Notes: generated by a model not told the origin, from the sequence alone. DNA of 64,000 bases from Micrococcales bacterium (GCA_009779195.1 WRET01000001.1:1-64000), one strand, 5' to 3'; positions 8,858-17,564 are shown, counted from the first letter of the stretch. Numbers and translations are program-made.

Positions 8858-11451
8858 TGCTGCGGGCCGCCTGGCGCGACGTGCGTTTCCACCCTGTGCG
8901 CTTCGCCATGTCTGTGCTGGCGGTGGCTCTGGGGGTGGCGTTCGTCTCAGGGACGTTCGCGTTGCGGGCGATGCTCAGTTCGACGTTCGACGGGATCGTG
9001 GACAGCACTCTCGACGGTGACGCGTACGTGCTGCCCGACGACGGCAGCACCTACATGCCGCCGTGGATGTCAGAGGTGAACACCGACGGGATGGTCGCAG
9101 ACTCGCTGGTGCCGCTCATCACGCCGTTGGACGAGGTCGCGGTCGCGTTCGCCGACTACACCGGCCCGGTGCTGCTCGTCGGCGCTGACGGGACACGGGT
9201 GTCCTCAGGCGGTGCCCCGTCGATGGGGCTTGTCGTCGACGACGCGGCCAGCCGCGACCAATGGTTCGAGATCACCGGGGTCGCCCCGCGCGGCGAGGGC
9301 CAGATCGCACTGGAGCACCTGACCGCCCAGAAAGCCGGGCTGGGGATCGGTGACACCACCACAGTGGTCGTCGCAGGGCAGGCGCCCCGTGAGGTGGTTG
9401 TCACCGCGATCGTCAGCTCGACCAACGGCACGCCGTTCGCTGGGGCTGTGGTCGTGGGGATGGACGAGGAGACCGCCAGGGCCGCGTACGCCCCGACCGG
9501 GGCTGTGGGGACGATCGTCGTGCGTGGTGCGCCTGGCACCAGCCAGGGCGACCTGGCCCGCGCTGTGGCCGCCGTCTTGCCACCTGAGGCCAACGCGACG
9601 GTCAAGACCGGTGACACCTTGCGCGCTGAGGCACGTGAGTCGATCAACGCCGAGCTGGGGTTCGTGTCGATGTTCCTCATGGTCTTCGCGGTGATCGCCT
9701 TGTTCGTCGGCGGGTTCATCATCGCCAACACCTTCGCCATGGTTGTGCGCCAACGTCTGCGTGAGACGGCGGTGCTGCGGGCGGTGGGGGCCAGCCGTCG
9801 CCAGGTGTTCGCCTCGTTCGTCGCCCAGGCCGCGATCGTGGGTCTGCTCGGGTCGGTTGTCGGGGTCGGGGCAGGGTTCGGCCTGGTCGCGATCATCCGC
9901 CAGGTGTTCGCCGCGATAGGGATGGCATTGTCTGGGGCGGTGCCAGTGACCGTGTCTGGGCTGGTCGTGCCTGTCACCGTCGGTGTGGTCGTGTCCATGG
10001 TCGCCGCGGCCCTGCCGGCGCGCCGGGCCAGCCGGACCGCCCCGGTCGAGGCGATGCGTCCAGACAGCCAGGACACCCAGCGCAGCACATGGTTGCGCGG
10101 GACCCTGGGGTCGGTCATGACCCTCGCTGGGGTCGGGTGCCTGGTCGGCGCGCACCGCGCCGGTGACAGTGGCGGTCCGCTGCTCGGTGCGGCCGCAGGC
10201 CTGATCCTGGTCGGGCTGGTCGTGGCGGCGCCCGCACTGGCGCCGACGGTCGTGCGGGTCCTTGCCGCTCCGGTGGCCGCAGTGTCCAAACCGTTCGGGA
10301 CCTTGGCGTCACGCAACCTCGCCCGGAACCGGCGGCGCACCGCGTCGACCGCCGCAGCGCTGATGATCGGCATGGCGCTGGTCGGGGCGACGACAGTCCT
10401 GGCCTCGTCGGCCCGAGCCTCGGTCGACGACCTCATCGGCACCCAGATCGACGCGGACCTCCTGCTCGACGGCAACGCCTCAGCCTCAGGGATCCCCGCG
10501 GCGGCGGTCGACGCCCTGGCCGACGTGGACGACGCGGAGGTGGCGATGGTGTCGATCGCCTTCGGAACCATCCAACCGGCCGGAGGTTCAGCCTCGGACC
10601 TCATCCAGGTCGGTGTCATGAACCCCACCCTGATCACCCGTGGCGCGTTCGTCCCCACCATCATCTCCGGTGATCTCGCGTCGTTCGACGAGGGGATCGC
10701 CGTGAGCGAACCTGTGGCCAAGCGCATGGGTATCGCCTTCGGTGACCAGGTCACGGTGACGCTGGCCCGCAACACCCCGCTCGAGACCACGACCGTGCTC
10801 CCGGTGCAGCTCGTGTACACCACCAAAGGCACCAGCGAGGACGTCGTCGTGGCCGAGCAGACCATGCGGTCGCTGTTCGGACCCGACGCGTACGCGCAGG
10901 TGGTCACCACATGGCAGGGGTATGTGATCGTCGACCCCGGTGCCGACCCGGCTGCGGTGCGCGCGCAGGTCGTCGATATCGTCGCCCCGTACATGGTGGT
11001 CTCGGTGATGGACGCCGAGGAGTTCGCCTCGTACCTGTCCAACCAGGTGCAGGACCTTCTCAAGATCATCTACGCGCTCATCGCGCTGTCCCTGGTCATC
11101 GCCGTTCTCGGCGTGATCAACACTCTGGCGCTGTCCGTGCTGGAACGCACCAGCGAGATCGGCATGATGCGGGCCGTCGGTATGGGCCGCGGGCAGCTGG
11201 GCTGGACGATGGTCGTCGAAGGCGTCCTCGTCGCCTCCCTCGGGGCGGTCCTCGGGGTCAGCGCCGGGGTGGGTATCGCCTCGGTCATCCCCTCGATCGC
11301 CGAGTCCGTCGGCCTGGGTGTGCTGTCGATCAGCTGGCCCTCAGTCGTGTCGCTGTTCGCCGGTGCAGTCGTCGTCGGTGTGCTCGCCGCACTGTGGCCA
11401 GCCGCCCGCGCCGCCCGAGTCCCCGTCCTCCAAGCCCTCGTCTACGAGTAG
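8857..11451 (+). CDS. FtsX-like ABC permease (MacB-type), copy 1, 864 aa
   Basis: Two FtsX domains (RQRLRETAVLRAVGASRRQVF; LERTSEIGMMRAVGMGRGQLGWTMVVEG); TGATG overlap with the ATPase. Confidence 0.92.
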   Translation: MLRAAWRDVRFHPVRFAMSVLAVALGVAFVSGTFALRAMLSSTFDGIVDSTLDGDAYVLPDDGSTYMPPWMSEVNTDGMVADSLVPLITPLDEVAVAFADYTGPVLLVGADGTRVSSGGAPSMGLVVDDAASRDQWFEITGVAPRGEGQIALEHLTAQKAGLGIGDTTTVVVAGQAPREVVVTAIVSSTNGTPFAGAVVVGMDEETARAAYAPTGAVGTIVVRGAPGTSQGDLARAVAAVLPPEANATVKTGDTLRAEARESINAELGFVSMFLMVFAVIALFVGGFIIANTFAMVVRQRLRETAVLRAVGASRRQVFASFVAQAAIVGLLGSVVGVGAGFGLVAIIRQVFAAIGMALSGAVPVTVSGLVVPVTVGVVVSMVAAALPARRASRTAPVEAMRPDSQDTQRSTWLRGTLGSVMTLAGVGCLVGAHRAGDSGGPLLGAAAGLILVGLVVAAPALAPTVVRVLAAPVAAVSKPFGTLASRNLARNRRRTASTAAALMIGMALVGATTVLASSARASVDDLIGTQIDADLLLDGNASASGIPAAAVDALADVDDAEVAMVSIAFGTIQPAGGSASDLIQVGVMNPTLITRGAFVPTIISGDLASFDEGIAVSEPVAKRMGIAFGDQVTVTLARNTPLETTTVLPVQLVYTTKGTSEDVVVAEQTMRSLFGPDAYAQVVTTWQGYVIVDPGADPAAVRAQVVDIVAPYMVVSVMDAEEFASYLSNQVQDLLKIIYALIALSLVIAVLGVINTLALSVLERTSEIGMMRAVGMGRGQLGWTMVVEGVLVASLGAVLGVSAGVGIASVIPSIAESVGLGVLSISWPSVVSLFAGAVVVGVLAALWPAARAARVPVLQALVYE

Positions 11452-11475
11452 AACCCCCCTCGGACCACGTGTGAA

Positions 11476-11535
11476 ACCTGAGCGTTCCGGTGAGGACTGA
11501 CCATGCAGCATCAGTTCTCACCGGAACGCTCAGGT
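11476..11535. terminator. Bidirectional intrinsic-type stem-loop between convergent genes
   Basis: acctgagcgttccggtgagGact ... agttCtcaccggaacgctcaggt, ~23-bp arms with one mismatch. Confidence 0.75.
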
Positions 11536-11536
11536 C

Positions 11537-11755
11537 TCAATGATCGGGGTCAGCGACCACGTCGACGACCAGGTCAAGGGCTTGCCAGACGGCGAGCGCC
11601 AGCCGCAGGTTCGCGTTCGGCTTGCCGTTCTCGAACGCCACCAACCACTCGCGCGAGACCCGTGCCCGGGCGGCAAGCTCGACCTGCGTCAACCCGGCTT
11701 CTTCGCGCGCCCCACGCACCACCGCGCCGGCGTCGGCCATCGTCCGGACCCGCAC
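11537..11755 (-). CDS. XRE-family HTH regulator (HipB-like), copy 1
   Basis: 72 aa: VRGAREEAGLTQVELAARARVSREWLVAFENGKPNANLRLALAVWQAL. Confidence 0.85.
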   Translation of the reverse strand: MRVRTMADAGAVVRGAREEAGLTQVELAARARVSREWLVAFENGKPNANLRLALAVWQALDLVVDVVADPDH

Positions 11756-11774
11756 AGCACCTCCCGGAGTGGTC

Positions 11775-11804
11775 GATCGTCAACATCCGTGAACATGGAC
11801 GATC
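11775..11804. promoter_or_regulatory. Putative operator upstream of XRE copy 1
   Basis: GATCGTC...GACGATC inverted repeat immediately upstream of the regulator. Confidence 0.5.
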
Positions 11805-11899
11805 GTACACACTGGCCCGGGACAGCGCACCGCCCATCTCGACGGAACCATCACGCCTGCGGGGTGGATGCAGCCTGGCCGTGCATGTAGAATGCATGC

Positions 11900-12145
11900 A
11901 TGGTGGCGCTGCAGATCCGTGATGTCCCAGAAGACGTGCGCGACGTCCTGGCCGAGCGTGCCAGGCAGGCCGGGCAGTCGTTGCAGGGGTTCTTGCGGGA
12001 AGTGGTGCTGCGGGAGGCGCTGTTCGCCCGGAACGCCGCGACCGTGCGCGACGTCGCGCAGTGGACCGCCGGCACGGGCGTCACCAGCGACGACGTGCTG
12101 GACGCGCTCGACGCTGCACGCGACGCACGGCCTGGTGCCGCGTGA
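11900..12145 (+). CDS. FitA/VapB-type antitoxin
   Basis: 81 aa RHH-like N-terminus MVALQIRDVPEDVRDVLAERARQAGQSLQGFLREVV; overlaps the PIN gene (GTGA). Confidence 0.85.
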   Translation: MVALQIRDVPEDVRDVLAERARQAGQSLQGFLREVVLREALFARNAATVRDVAQWTAGTGVTSDDVLDALDAARDARPGAA

Positions 12146-12543
12146 TCGTCCCGGACGCCTCGGCGGTCGCGCTGCTGTTCGCCGACCCTCTGGCCGACCC
12201 ACGCGCTGCGATGGCCCGGCAGGTCCTGGCGGACGACCCGGCATGGGCTGTGCCTGAGCACTGGCGCACCGAGGTGCTCAGCGTCGTGCGCGGGTTGTGG
12301 CTCGGGCACAAGCTCAGCGACGAACACGCCCAGGCTGCCGTGTCGGCCCTGGCCACGATGGTCGTCGTCACCACCCCGACGCTCGTCGTGCTGGACCGGA
12401 TGTGGCAGTTGCGCCCAGCGATGAGCACCTACGACGCTGGCTATGTCGCAACTGCCGAGGCGCACGCGATCACACTGGTCACCGCTGACGCCCGCCTCGC
12501 TCGGTCTGGAGCTGCACGCTGCCCCGTCCACGTCATCACCTGA
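12142..12543 (+). CDS. VapC-type PIN-domain toxin
   Basis: VIVPDASAVALLFADP, conserved acidic YDAGYVATAEAHAITLVTADARLA. Confidence 0.85.
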   Translation: MIVPDASAVALLFADPLADPRAAMARQVLADDPAWAVPEHWRTEVLSVVRGLWLGHKLSDEHAQAAVSALATMVVVTTPTLVVLDRMWQLRPAMSTYDAGYVATAEAHAITLVTADARLARSGAARCPVHVIT

Positions 12544-12893
12544 CGGACCTGCGGCGACGAGGGCGTCGAGGGCAGGTTTCGCCTGGCGGCGGGTCAGTCC
12601 GGTGCGCTCGGCGACCTGGCTGATGGACCGTGGTCACCGAGGGCGCCTCGGACGGCCGGTGCGCGTTGGAACAGGCCGGTCGCCGGCGTGCCACCGACGA
12701 GTGGGGGACCGAGGCTCGGGCGGTAGACGATCGCGGTGAACCTCACCCCGGTGTCGGCGAACGACGGGGCGGGCAAGTCGCTTCGCGCAACGTGGCCACG
12801 ACATCTGCGATGCCGCCGCCTTCGCCTTCGACGAGCCGGTGGCCGCCAGGGGGTGCGGACCAGCCGACCCATGTCGTAGAGGAACTCGTTCAC
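12541..12893 (-). pseudogene. Decayed 3' end of an AlbA_2/HATPase_c_4 (RecG-C-like) ATP-binding regulator
   Basis: Across frames: VNEFLYDMGRLVRTP / RLVEGEGGGIADVVATLREA / DLPAPSFADTGVRFTAIVYRP / QVAERTGLTRRQAKPALDALVAAG; needs several frameshifts. Confidence 0.7.
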
Positions 12894-13002
12894 CGCTGAC
12901 CTACCGCCCGGTTCGCCCAGCTGGACCCGGTTCAGCCTCGCGTGCTACGGCCAGGGCTCGAGTATGGTGCGCTGACGTCCATCGACACGCGCAGCTGGCG
13001 GG

Positions 13003-13242
13003 TCACGGCTGGTCCTCGGTGCGCGGGCGGGCCGGGTCAGCGACGATGTCGGCGACCAGGCCAAGGGCTTGCCAGACGGCGAGCGCCAGCCGCAGGTTCG
13101 CGTTCGGCTTGCCGTTCTCGAACGCGACCAACCACTCGCGCGAGACCCGTGCCCGGGCGGCAAGCTCGACCTGCGTCAACCCGGCTTCTTCGCGCGCCCC
13201 ACGCACCACCGCGCCAGCGTCGGCCATCGTCCGAACCCGCAT
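13003..13242 (-). CDS. XRE-family HTH regulator (HipB-like), copy 2
   Basis: Nearly identical to 11537..11755 until the C-terminus. Confidence 0.85.
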   Translation of the reverse strand: MRVRTMADAGAVVRGAREEAGLTQVELAARARVSREWLVAFENGKPNANLRLALAVWQALGLVADIVADPARPRTEDQP

Positions 13243-13261
13243 GGCACCTCCCGGAGTGGGT

Positions 13262-13291
13262 GATCGTCCACGTGTGCGAACATGGACGATC
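13262..13291. promoter_or_regulatory. Putative operator upstream of XRE copy 2 (proximal)
   Basis: GATCGTCCA-N12-TGGACGATC perfect inverted repeat. Confidence 0.55.
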
Positions 13292-13329
13292 GTACACACC
13301 AGGCCCGGTGCATCCCCAGTTTTTCTGAG

Positions 13330-13373
13330 AGTGGACGATCATCCACTCTCTAGAAAGTGGATGATCGTCCACT
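13330..13373. promoter_or_regulatory. Putative double operator upstream of XRE copy 2 (distal)
   Basis: AGTGGACGATCATCCACT-CTCTAGAA-AGTGGATGATCGTCCACT: 18-bp perfect inverted repeat, each arm itself near-palindromic. Confidence 0.6.
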
Positions 13374-13462
13374 TCGGCCACCAGGTCGGCGATACTCGCG
13401 CGGTACTCCTCGACGCGCCGTGGTCTTCCAGGGTGCATCAAGGGACATGACGTGGGGCTTGA

Positions 13463-13535
13463 TGTACATGATGTGGGTGGGATGTACATGATGTCGGCCG
13501 AAATGTACATGATGCGGACGTCTGCGTACATGATG
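13463..13535. repeat. Four direct repeats of (tg/cg)TACATGATG at 20-22 bp spacing
   Basis: TGTACATGATG at 13463, 13483, 13504 and CGTACATGATG at 13525. Confidence 0.85.
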
Positions 13536-13768
13536 GAGCCTTTGGCCTCCATCGTCTCCTTGGACCTGAGGAGCTTGTGGAGCATCGACTCGACGGCGTG
13601 CAGTGCCTCGGTCAGGTCGTCGAGGTGTGTTCGGCAGGCACGACGGCCACTCTACGGGGCGGGTCAGCAGGCGGGCGTCTGGCTGTCAGGGTGGTGTGGG
13701 CAATCCCAGGGTCGGGTCGGGGGTTTCCCCCATGGTCTGCGCAGCACGGGTAGTGAGAGGGTGAGCCC

Positions 13769-14641
13769 ATGACACCAGACGGCGCTGCGCCTATTGCTAC
13801 CACCACGGGGTTGACCAAGGTCTACGGGAAGGGGGAGGCGGCGGTCCACGCGCTGGCGGGGATCGACCTCGAGCTTCGTGCTGGTGAGCTCACCGCGATC
13901 ATGGGGCCCTCAGGGTCGGGAAAATCCACGTTGATGCACTGCTTGGCGGGGCTGGACACGCCGACTGACGGCAGCGTGTGGCTCGCCGGGGAGGACTTGG
14001 GGGCGATGAGCGACCGGGCGTTGACGGCGATGCGACGGACGAAGGTCGGGTTCGTGTTCCAGGCGTTCAACCTGGTGGCGACGTTGACTGCTGAAGAGAA
14101 CATCGTGCTGCCGTTGCAGCTGGCGCACGCGAAGGTGGACACCGAGTGGTTCGACCAGATCGTGGATGTGCTGGGGTTGGCCTCGCGCCTGAAGCACCGG
14201 CCTTCGCAGCTGTCGGGCGGGCAGCAACAACGGGTGGCGTGCGCCCGGGCGATGGTGACCAAACCGGTGGTGATCTTCGGCGACGAGCCGACGGGGAACC
14301 TCGACACGGCGGCGTCACGGGACCTGCTGGGGTTCTTGCGGCACAGCGTCGACGAGCTGGGCCAGTCGTTGGTCGTGGTCACCCATGACCCGGGGACGGC
14401 TGCGTTCGCCGACCGGGTGCTGTTCTTGTCCGACGGGAAGGTCGTCGACGACCTGGCCAACCCCACCCAGGCGACGATCCTGGCCCGGCTGGGCACCGAC
14501 GCGCAGACCGATGTGCAGGACGACGCAGTGACCAACGCGCAGGTGCAGGACGACGCGGCGGATATGTCCACCAGGGCGACTGTCCCACCCCCACCTCACG
14601 TAGGAAGAGCCACCAACGCCGACGTGGAACAGGAGCTGTGA
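13769..14641 (+). CDS. ABC transporter ATP-binding protein, copy 2
   Basis: Nearly identical over the NBD to 8105..8857; extended C-terminus. Confidence 0.93.
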   Translation: MTPDGAAPIATTTGLTKVYGKGEAAVHALAGIDLELRAGELTAIMGPSGSGKSTLMHCLAGLDTPTDGSVWLAGEDLGAMSDRALTAMRRTKVGFVFQAFNLVATLTAEENIVLPLQLAHAKVDTEWFDQIVDVLGLASRLKHRPSQLSGGQQQRVACARAMVTKPVVIFGDEPTGNLDTAASRDLLGFLRHSVDELGQSLVVVTHDPGTAAFADRVLFLSDGKVVDDLANPTQATILARLGTDAQTDVQDDAVTNAQVQDDAADMSTRATVPPPPHVGRATNADVEQEL

Positions 14642-17232
14642 TGTTGCGGGTCGCGTGGCGCGACGTGCGCTTCCACCCTGTCCGGTTCGCGATGTCGGTG
14701 CTCGCGGTGGCGCTCGGGGTGGCGTTCGTCGCCGGGACGTTCGCCTTGCGGGCCATGCTCAGCTCGACGTTCGACGGGATCGTGGCCACCACGGTCGAAG
14801 GGGACGTCTACGTGGTGGCCGACAACGGCACCCCGTTCACACCGGCCTGGATGGCTTACCTCGACGAGCAGGGGAAGGTCCCCGACACCCTCGTGCCCGC
14901 GATCGACGCGCTCGACGAGGTCCGGTGGGTCTACGCCGACTACACCGGCCCGGTGCTGCTGGTCGGCGCCGACGGGACGAGGGTCTCCTCAGGCCAGGCA
15001 CCGTCCATGGCGTGGATCGTCGACGACGAGGCGATCATCACCGACCAGGGTTTCAAGGTCACCGGTGAGGTCCCGCGCGGTCCGGACCAGATCGGGCTGG
15101 AGTCGCGCACCGCCGACAAGGCCGGGCTGAAGATCGGTGACACCACGATCGTGATCATCGGCGGCCAAGCCCCGCGCGAGGTGACCGTCACAGGTATCGC
15201 CACGTCAGGCACAGGCACGCCGTTCGCTGGCGCTGTGGTCGTCGGGATGGACGCGGCCACGGCCAAGGCGGCCTTCGCACCCACAGGTGCGGTTCCCATG
15301 ATCGTCGTGCGCGGTGTGGACGGGATCAGCCAGGACAAGCTTGCCGCGGCGGTCGCGGCGGTCCTGCCGCCTGAGGCGAACGCGACGGTCAAGACCGGTG
15401 ACACGATGCGCACCGAGGCGAAAGAGTCGATCGACGAGAACCTGGGGTTCGTGTCGACGTTCCTCATGGTCTTCGCGGTCATCGCGTTGTTCGTCGGCGC
15501 GTTCATCATCGCCAACACCTTCTCCATGGTTGTGCGCCAGCGGTTGCGCGAGACCGCGGTGCTGCGGGCTGTGGGGGCCAGCCGGCGCCAGGTGTTCACC
15601 TCGTTCGTCACCCAGGCTGCGATCGTGGGGCTCATCGGTTCGTTGCTGGGCCTGGCTGGTGGGTTCGGCCTGGTCGCGGTGATCCGTTCGGTGTTCGAGG
15701 CCATGGGGATGGCGCTGTCGGGGGAGGTGCCGGTGACGACGACGGGTGTGGCGATACCGGTGGGGCTGGGTGTGGCGGTCGCCATGGTCGCCGCGGCGCT
15801 GCCTGCCCGGCGCGCCAGCCGGACAGCACCAGTCGAAGCGATGCGTCCGGGGTCCGACGACTCCCAGCGTGGCGCGACAGTCCGCGGGAGCATCGGGGCG
15901 GCGATGACCCTCGCAGGTATCGGCTGCCTCGTCGCAGCGCACCGCGCTGCTGAGGACGGCGGACCAGCTCTGGGCGCCGGTGCAGGACTGATCCTGCTCG
16001 GGCTCATCGTCGCCGCCCCGGCGTTGGCCCCGGCGGTCACATGGGTGCTCGCCGTGCCGGTCGCCGCCGTGTCCAAACCCTTTGGGACGCTCGCCCAGCG
16101 CAACCTCGCACGTAACCGGCGCCGCACAGCGTCGACCGCCTCAGCGTTGATGATCGTCATGGCGCTGGTCGGGGCGACGACAGTGCTCGCCTCGTCGGTG
16201 CGGGCCTCGGTGGCCGACCTCATCGACGCCCAGCTGGACTCAGATTTCGTCATCGACGGCAGCGCGTCGATGGCAGGGGTCCCCGCCGCAGCGCTGGACG
16301 ACCTCGCCAAGGTCGACGGCGCGCTGGTCATGATGGTCTCGGTCACGACCGCGGTCGTCACACCCGACGGCTCGGACCCGAAGGTGGTCGAGCTTGGGGT
16401 GATGCACCCCGAAGCCATGACCCGCGGGTTCGCACCCGACCTGGCCGACGGCACCCGGGAGGCGTTCACCGACGGCGTCGCCGTGTCCGTGCCCATCGCC
16501 ACCCGCTACGGCCTGAAGACTGGTGACACGCTCGAGGTGACCTTGGCCAAGGACACCCCGATGGAGACGACGGCGGAGCTGGTCGTCCAGGTCGTCTACC
16601 GCAACGAAGCCATCAGCACCGATGTCCTGCTCACCGAGACGACGGCGCGCACACTGCTGGAACCAGACGTGTACTCCCAGGTGGTCACCGCTGTGCAGGG
16701 GTTCGTCGTGCTCGACCCCGGTGCAGACCCCGACGCGGTGCGCGCCCAGCTGGTCGACGCCGTCGCCGGGTACTACACGATCTCGGTCATGGACGCCGAC
16801 GAGTTCTCCTCGTTCCTGTCGAACCAGGTCAACCAGATCCTCTACATCGTGTACGCCCTCATCGCGTTGTCGGTGGTCGTGGCCGTCATCGGCGTGGTCA
16901 ACACCCTGGCGCTGTCGGTGGTGGAACGCACCCAGGAGATCGGCATGATGCGCGCAGTAGGCCTAGGACGCGGCCAGCTCGGCTGGACGATGGTGATCGA
17001 AGGCGTCCTCGTGGCGCTGCTGGGTGCTGTCCTGGGGATCAGCGCAGGTGTGGCGATCGCCTCGGTCGTCCCGTCCGTGGCCTGGTCGACCGGCCTGGGC
17101 GTGGTGTCCGTCAACTGGCTCACAGTGGCCTCCCTGTTCGCCGGAGTCGTCGTCGTGGGCGTCCTCGCCGCGGTATGGCCAGCGGTCCGCGCAGCCCGCG
17201 TCCCCGTCCTACAAGCCCTCGTCTACGAGTGA
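14641..17232 (+). CDS. FtsX-like ABC permease, copy 2
   Basis: Same architecture as 8857..11451 with extensive identity; TGATG overlap with the ATPase. Confidence 0.92.
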   Translation: MLRVAWRDVRFHPVRFAMSVLAVALGVAFVAGTFALRAMLSSTFDGIVATTVEGDVYVVADNGTPFTPAWMAYLDEQGKVPDTLVPAIDALDEVRWVYADYTGPVLLVGADGTRVSSGQAPSMAWIVDDEAIITDQGFKVTGEVPRGPDQIGLESRTADKAGLKIGDTTIVIIGGQAPREVTVTGIATSGTGTPFAGAVVVGMDAATAKAAFAPTGAVPMIVVRGVDGISQDKLAAAVAAVLPPEANATVKTGDTMRTEAKESIDENLGFVSTFLMVFAVIALFVGAFIIANTFSMVVRQRLRETAVLRAVGASRRQVFTSFVTQAAIVGLIGSLLGLAGGFGLVAVIRSVFEAMGMALSGEVPVTTTGVAIPVGLGVAVAMVAAALPARRASRTAPVEAMRPGSDDSQRGATVRGSIGAAMTLAGIGCLVAAHRAAEDGGPALGAGAGLILLGLIVAAPALAPAVTWVLAVPVAAVSKPFGTLAQRNLARNRRRTASTASALMIVMALVGATTVLASSVRASVADLIDAQLDSDFVIDGSASMAGVPAAALDDLAKVDGALVMMVSVTTAVVTPDGSDPKVVELGVMHPEAMTRGFAPDLADGTREAFTDGVAVSVPIATRYGLKTGDTLEVTLAKDTPMETTAELVVQVVYRNEAISTDVLLTETTARTLLEPDVYSQVVTAVQGFVVLDPGADPDAVRAQLVDAVAGYYTISVMDADEFSSFLSNQVNQILYIVYALIALSVVVAVIGVVNTLALSVVERTQEIGMMRAVGLGRGQLGWTMVIEGVLVALLGAVLGISAGVAIASVVPSVAWSTGLGVVSVNWLTVASLFAGVVVVGVLAAVWPAVRAARVPVLQALVYE

Positions 17233-17242
17233 CAGGAAGACA

Positions 17243-17488
17243 GCAGGAAGGAGCAAGACAGTGGGACGGTTCCGACTGTCTTGCGTCGGGCAACGACTGC
17301 AGGAAGGAGCAAGACAGTGGGGACGGTTCCGACTGTCTTGCGTCGGTCCTCCGCCGACAGCGGAGGCCGCGCAACGACTGCGGAACCGTCCCCACTGTCT
17401 TGCGGGCCCCCCACGGTCTTGCGTCGACTGCGGAAGCCGCGCAAGACAATCGGAACCCCACCGTCTGGGAACCGTCCCCACTGTCCTG
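17243..17488. repeat. Direct and inverted copies of an AAGACAGTGGGGACGGTTCCGACTGTCTTGCG-type repeat
   Basis: GCAGGAAGGAGCAAGACAGTGGG(G)ACGGTTCCGACTGTCTTGCGTCGG at 17243 and 17299; inverted copies CGGAACCGTCCCCACTGTCTTGCG at 17381 and GGGAACCGTCCCCACTGTCCTGCC near 17467. Confidence 0.85.
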
Positions 17489-17564
17489 CCCCGAGTGATC
17501 GATCACGTTTCTTCTGCCGCCAGATCCGGGACCTCGCGTGGTTCGGATGGCATGCTTGCGAGAC

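Noticed and set aside
9156-11069. 637-aa minus-strand ORF
   Set aside because: Antisense shadow of the FtsX permease; Ala/Thr/Ser/Pro/Arg-rich composition typical of spurious ORFs in GC-rich DNA.
13463-13535. CRISPR array
   Set aside because: Repeats are only ~11 bp with ~10-bp intervals; no spacer-length unique segments and no cas genes.
14940-16502. 520-aa minus-strand ORF
   Set aside because: Antisense shadow of permease copy 2; no recognisable domain.
8105-17232. Antiphage defence island interpretation
   Set aside because: Only TA modules and regulators are recognisable; MacB-like transporters are common housekeeping/efflux systems and no defence effector is visible.
17243-17488. CRISPR array
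   Set aside because: Copies occur in both orientations with irregular spacing; repeat-element cluster rather than CRISPR.
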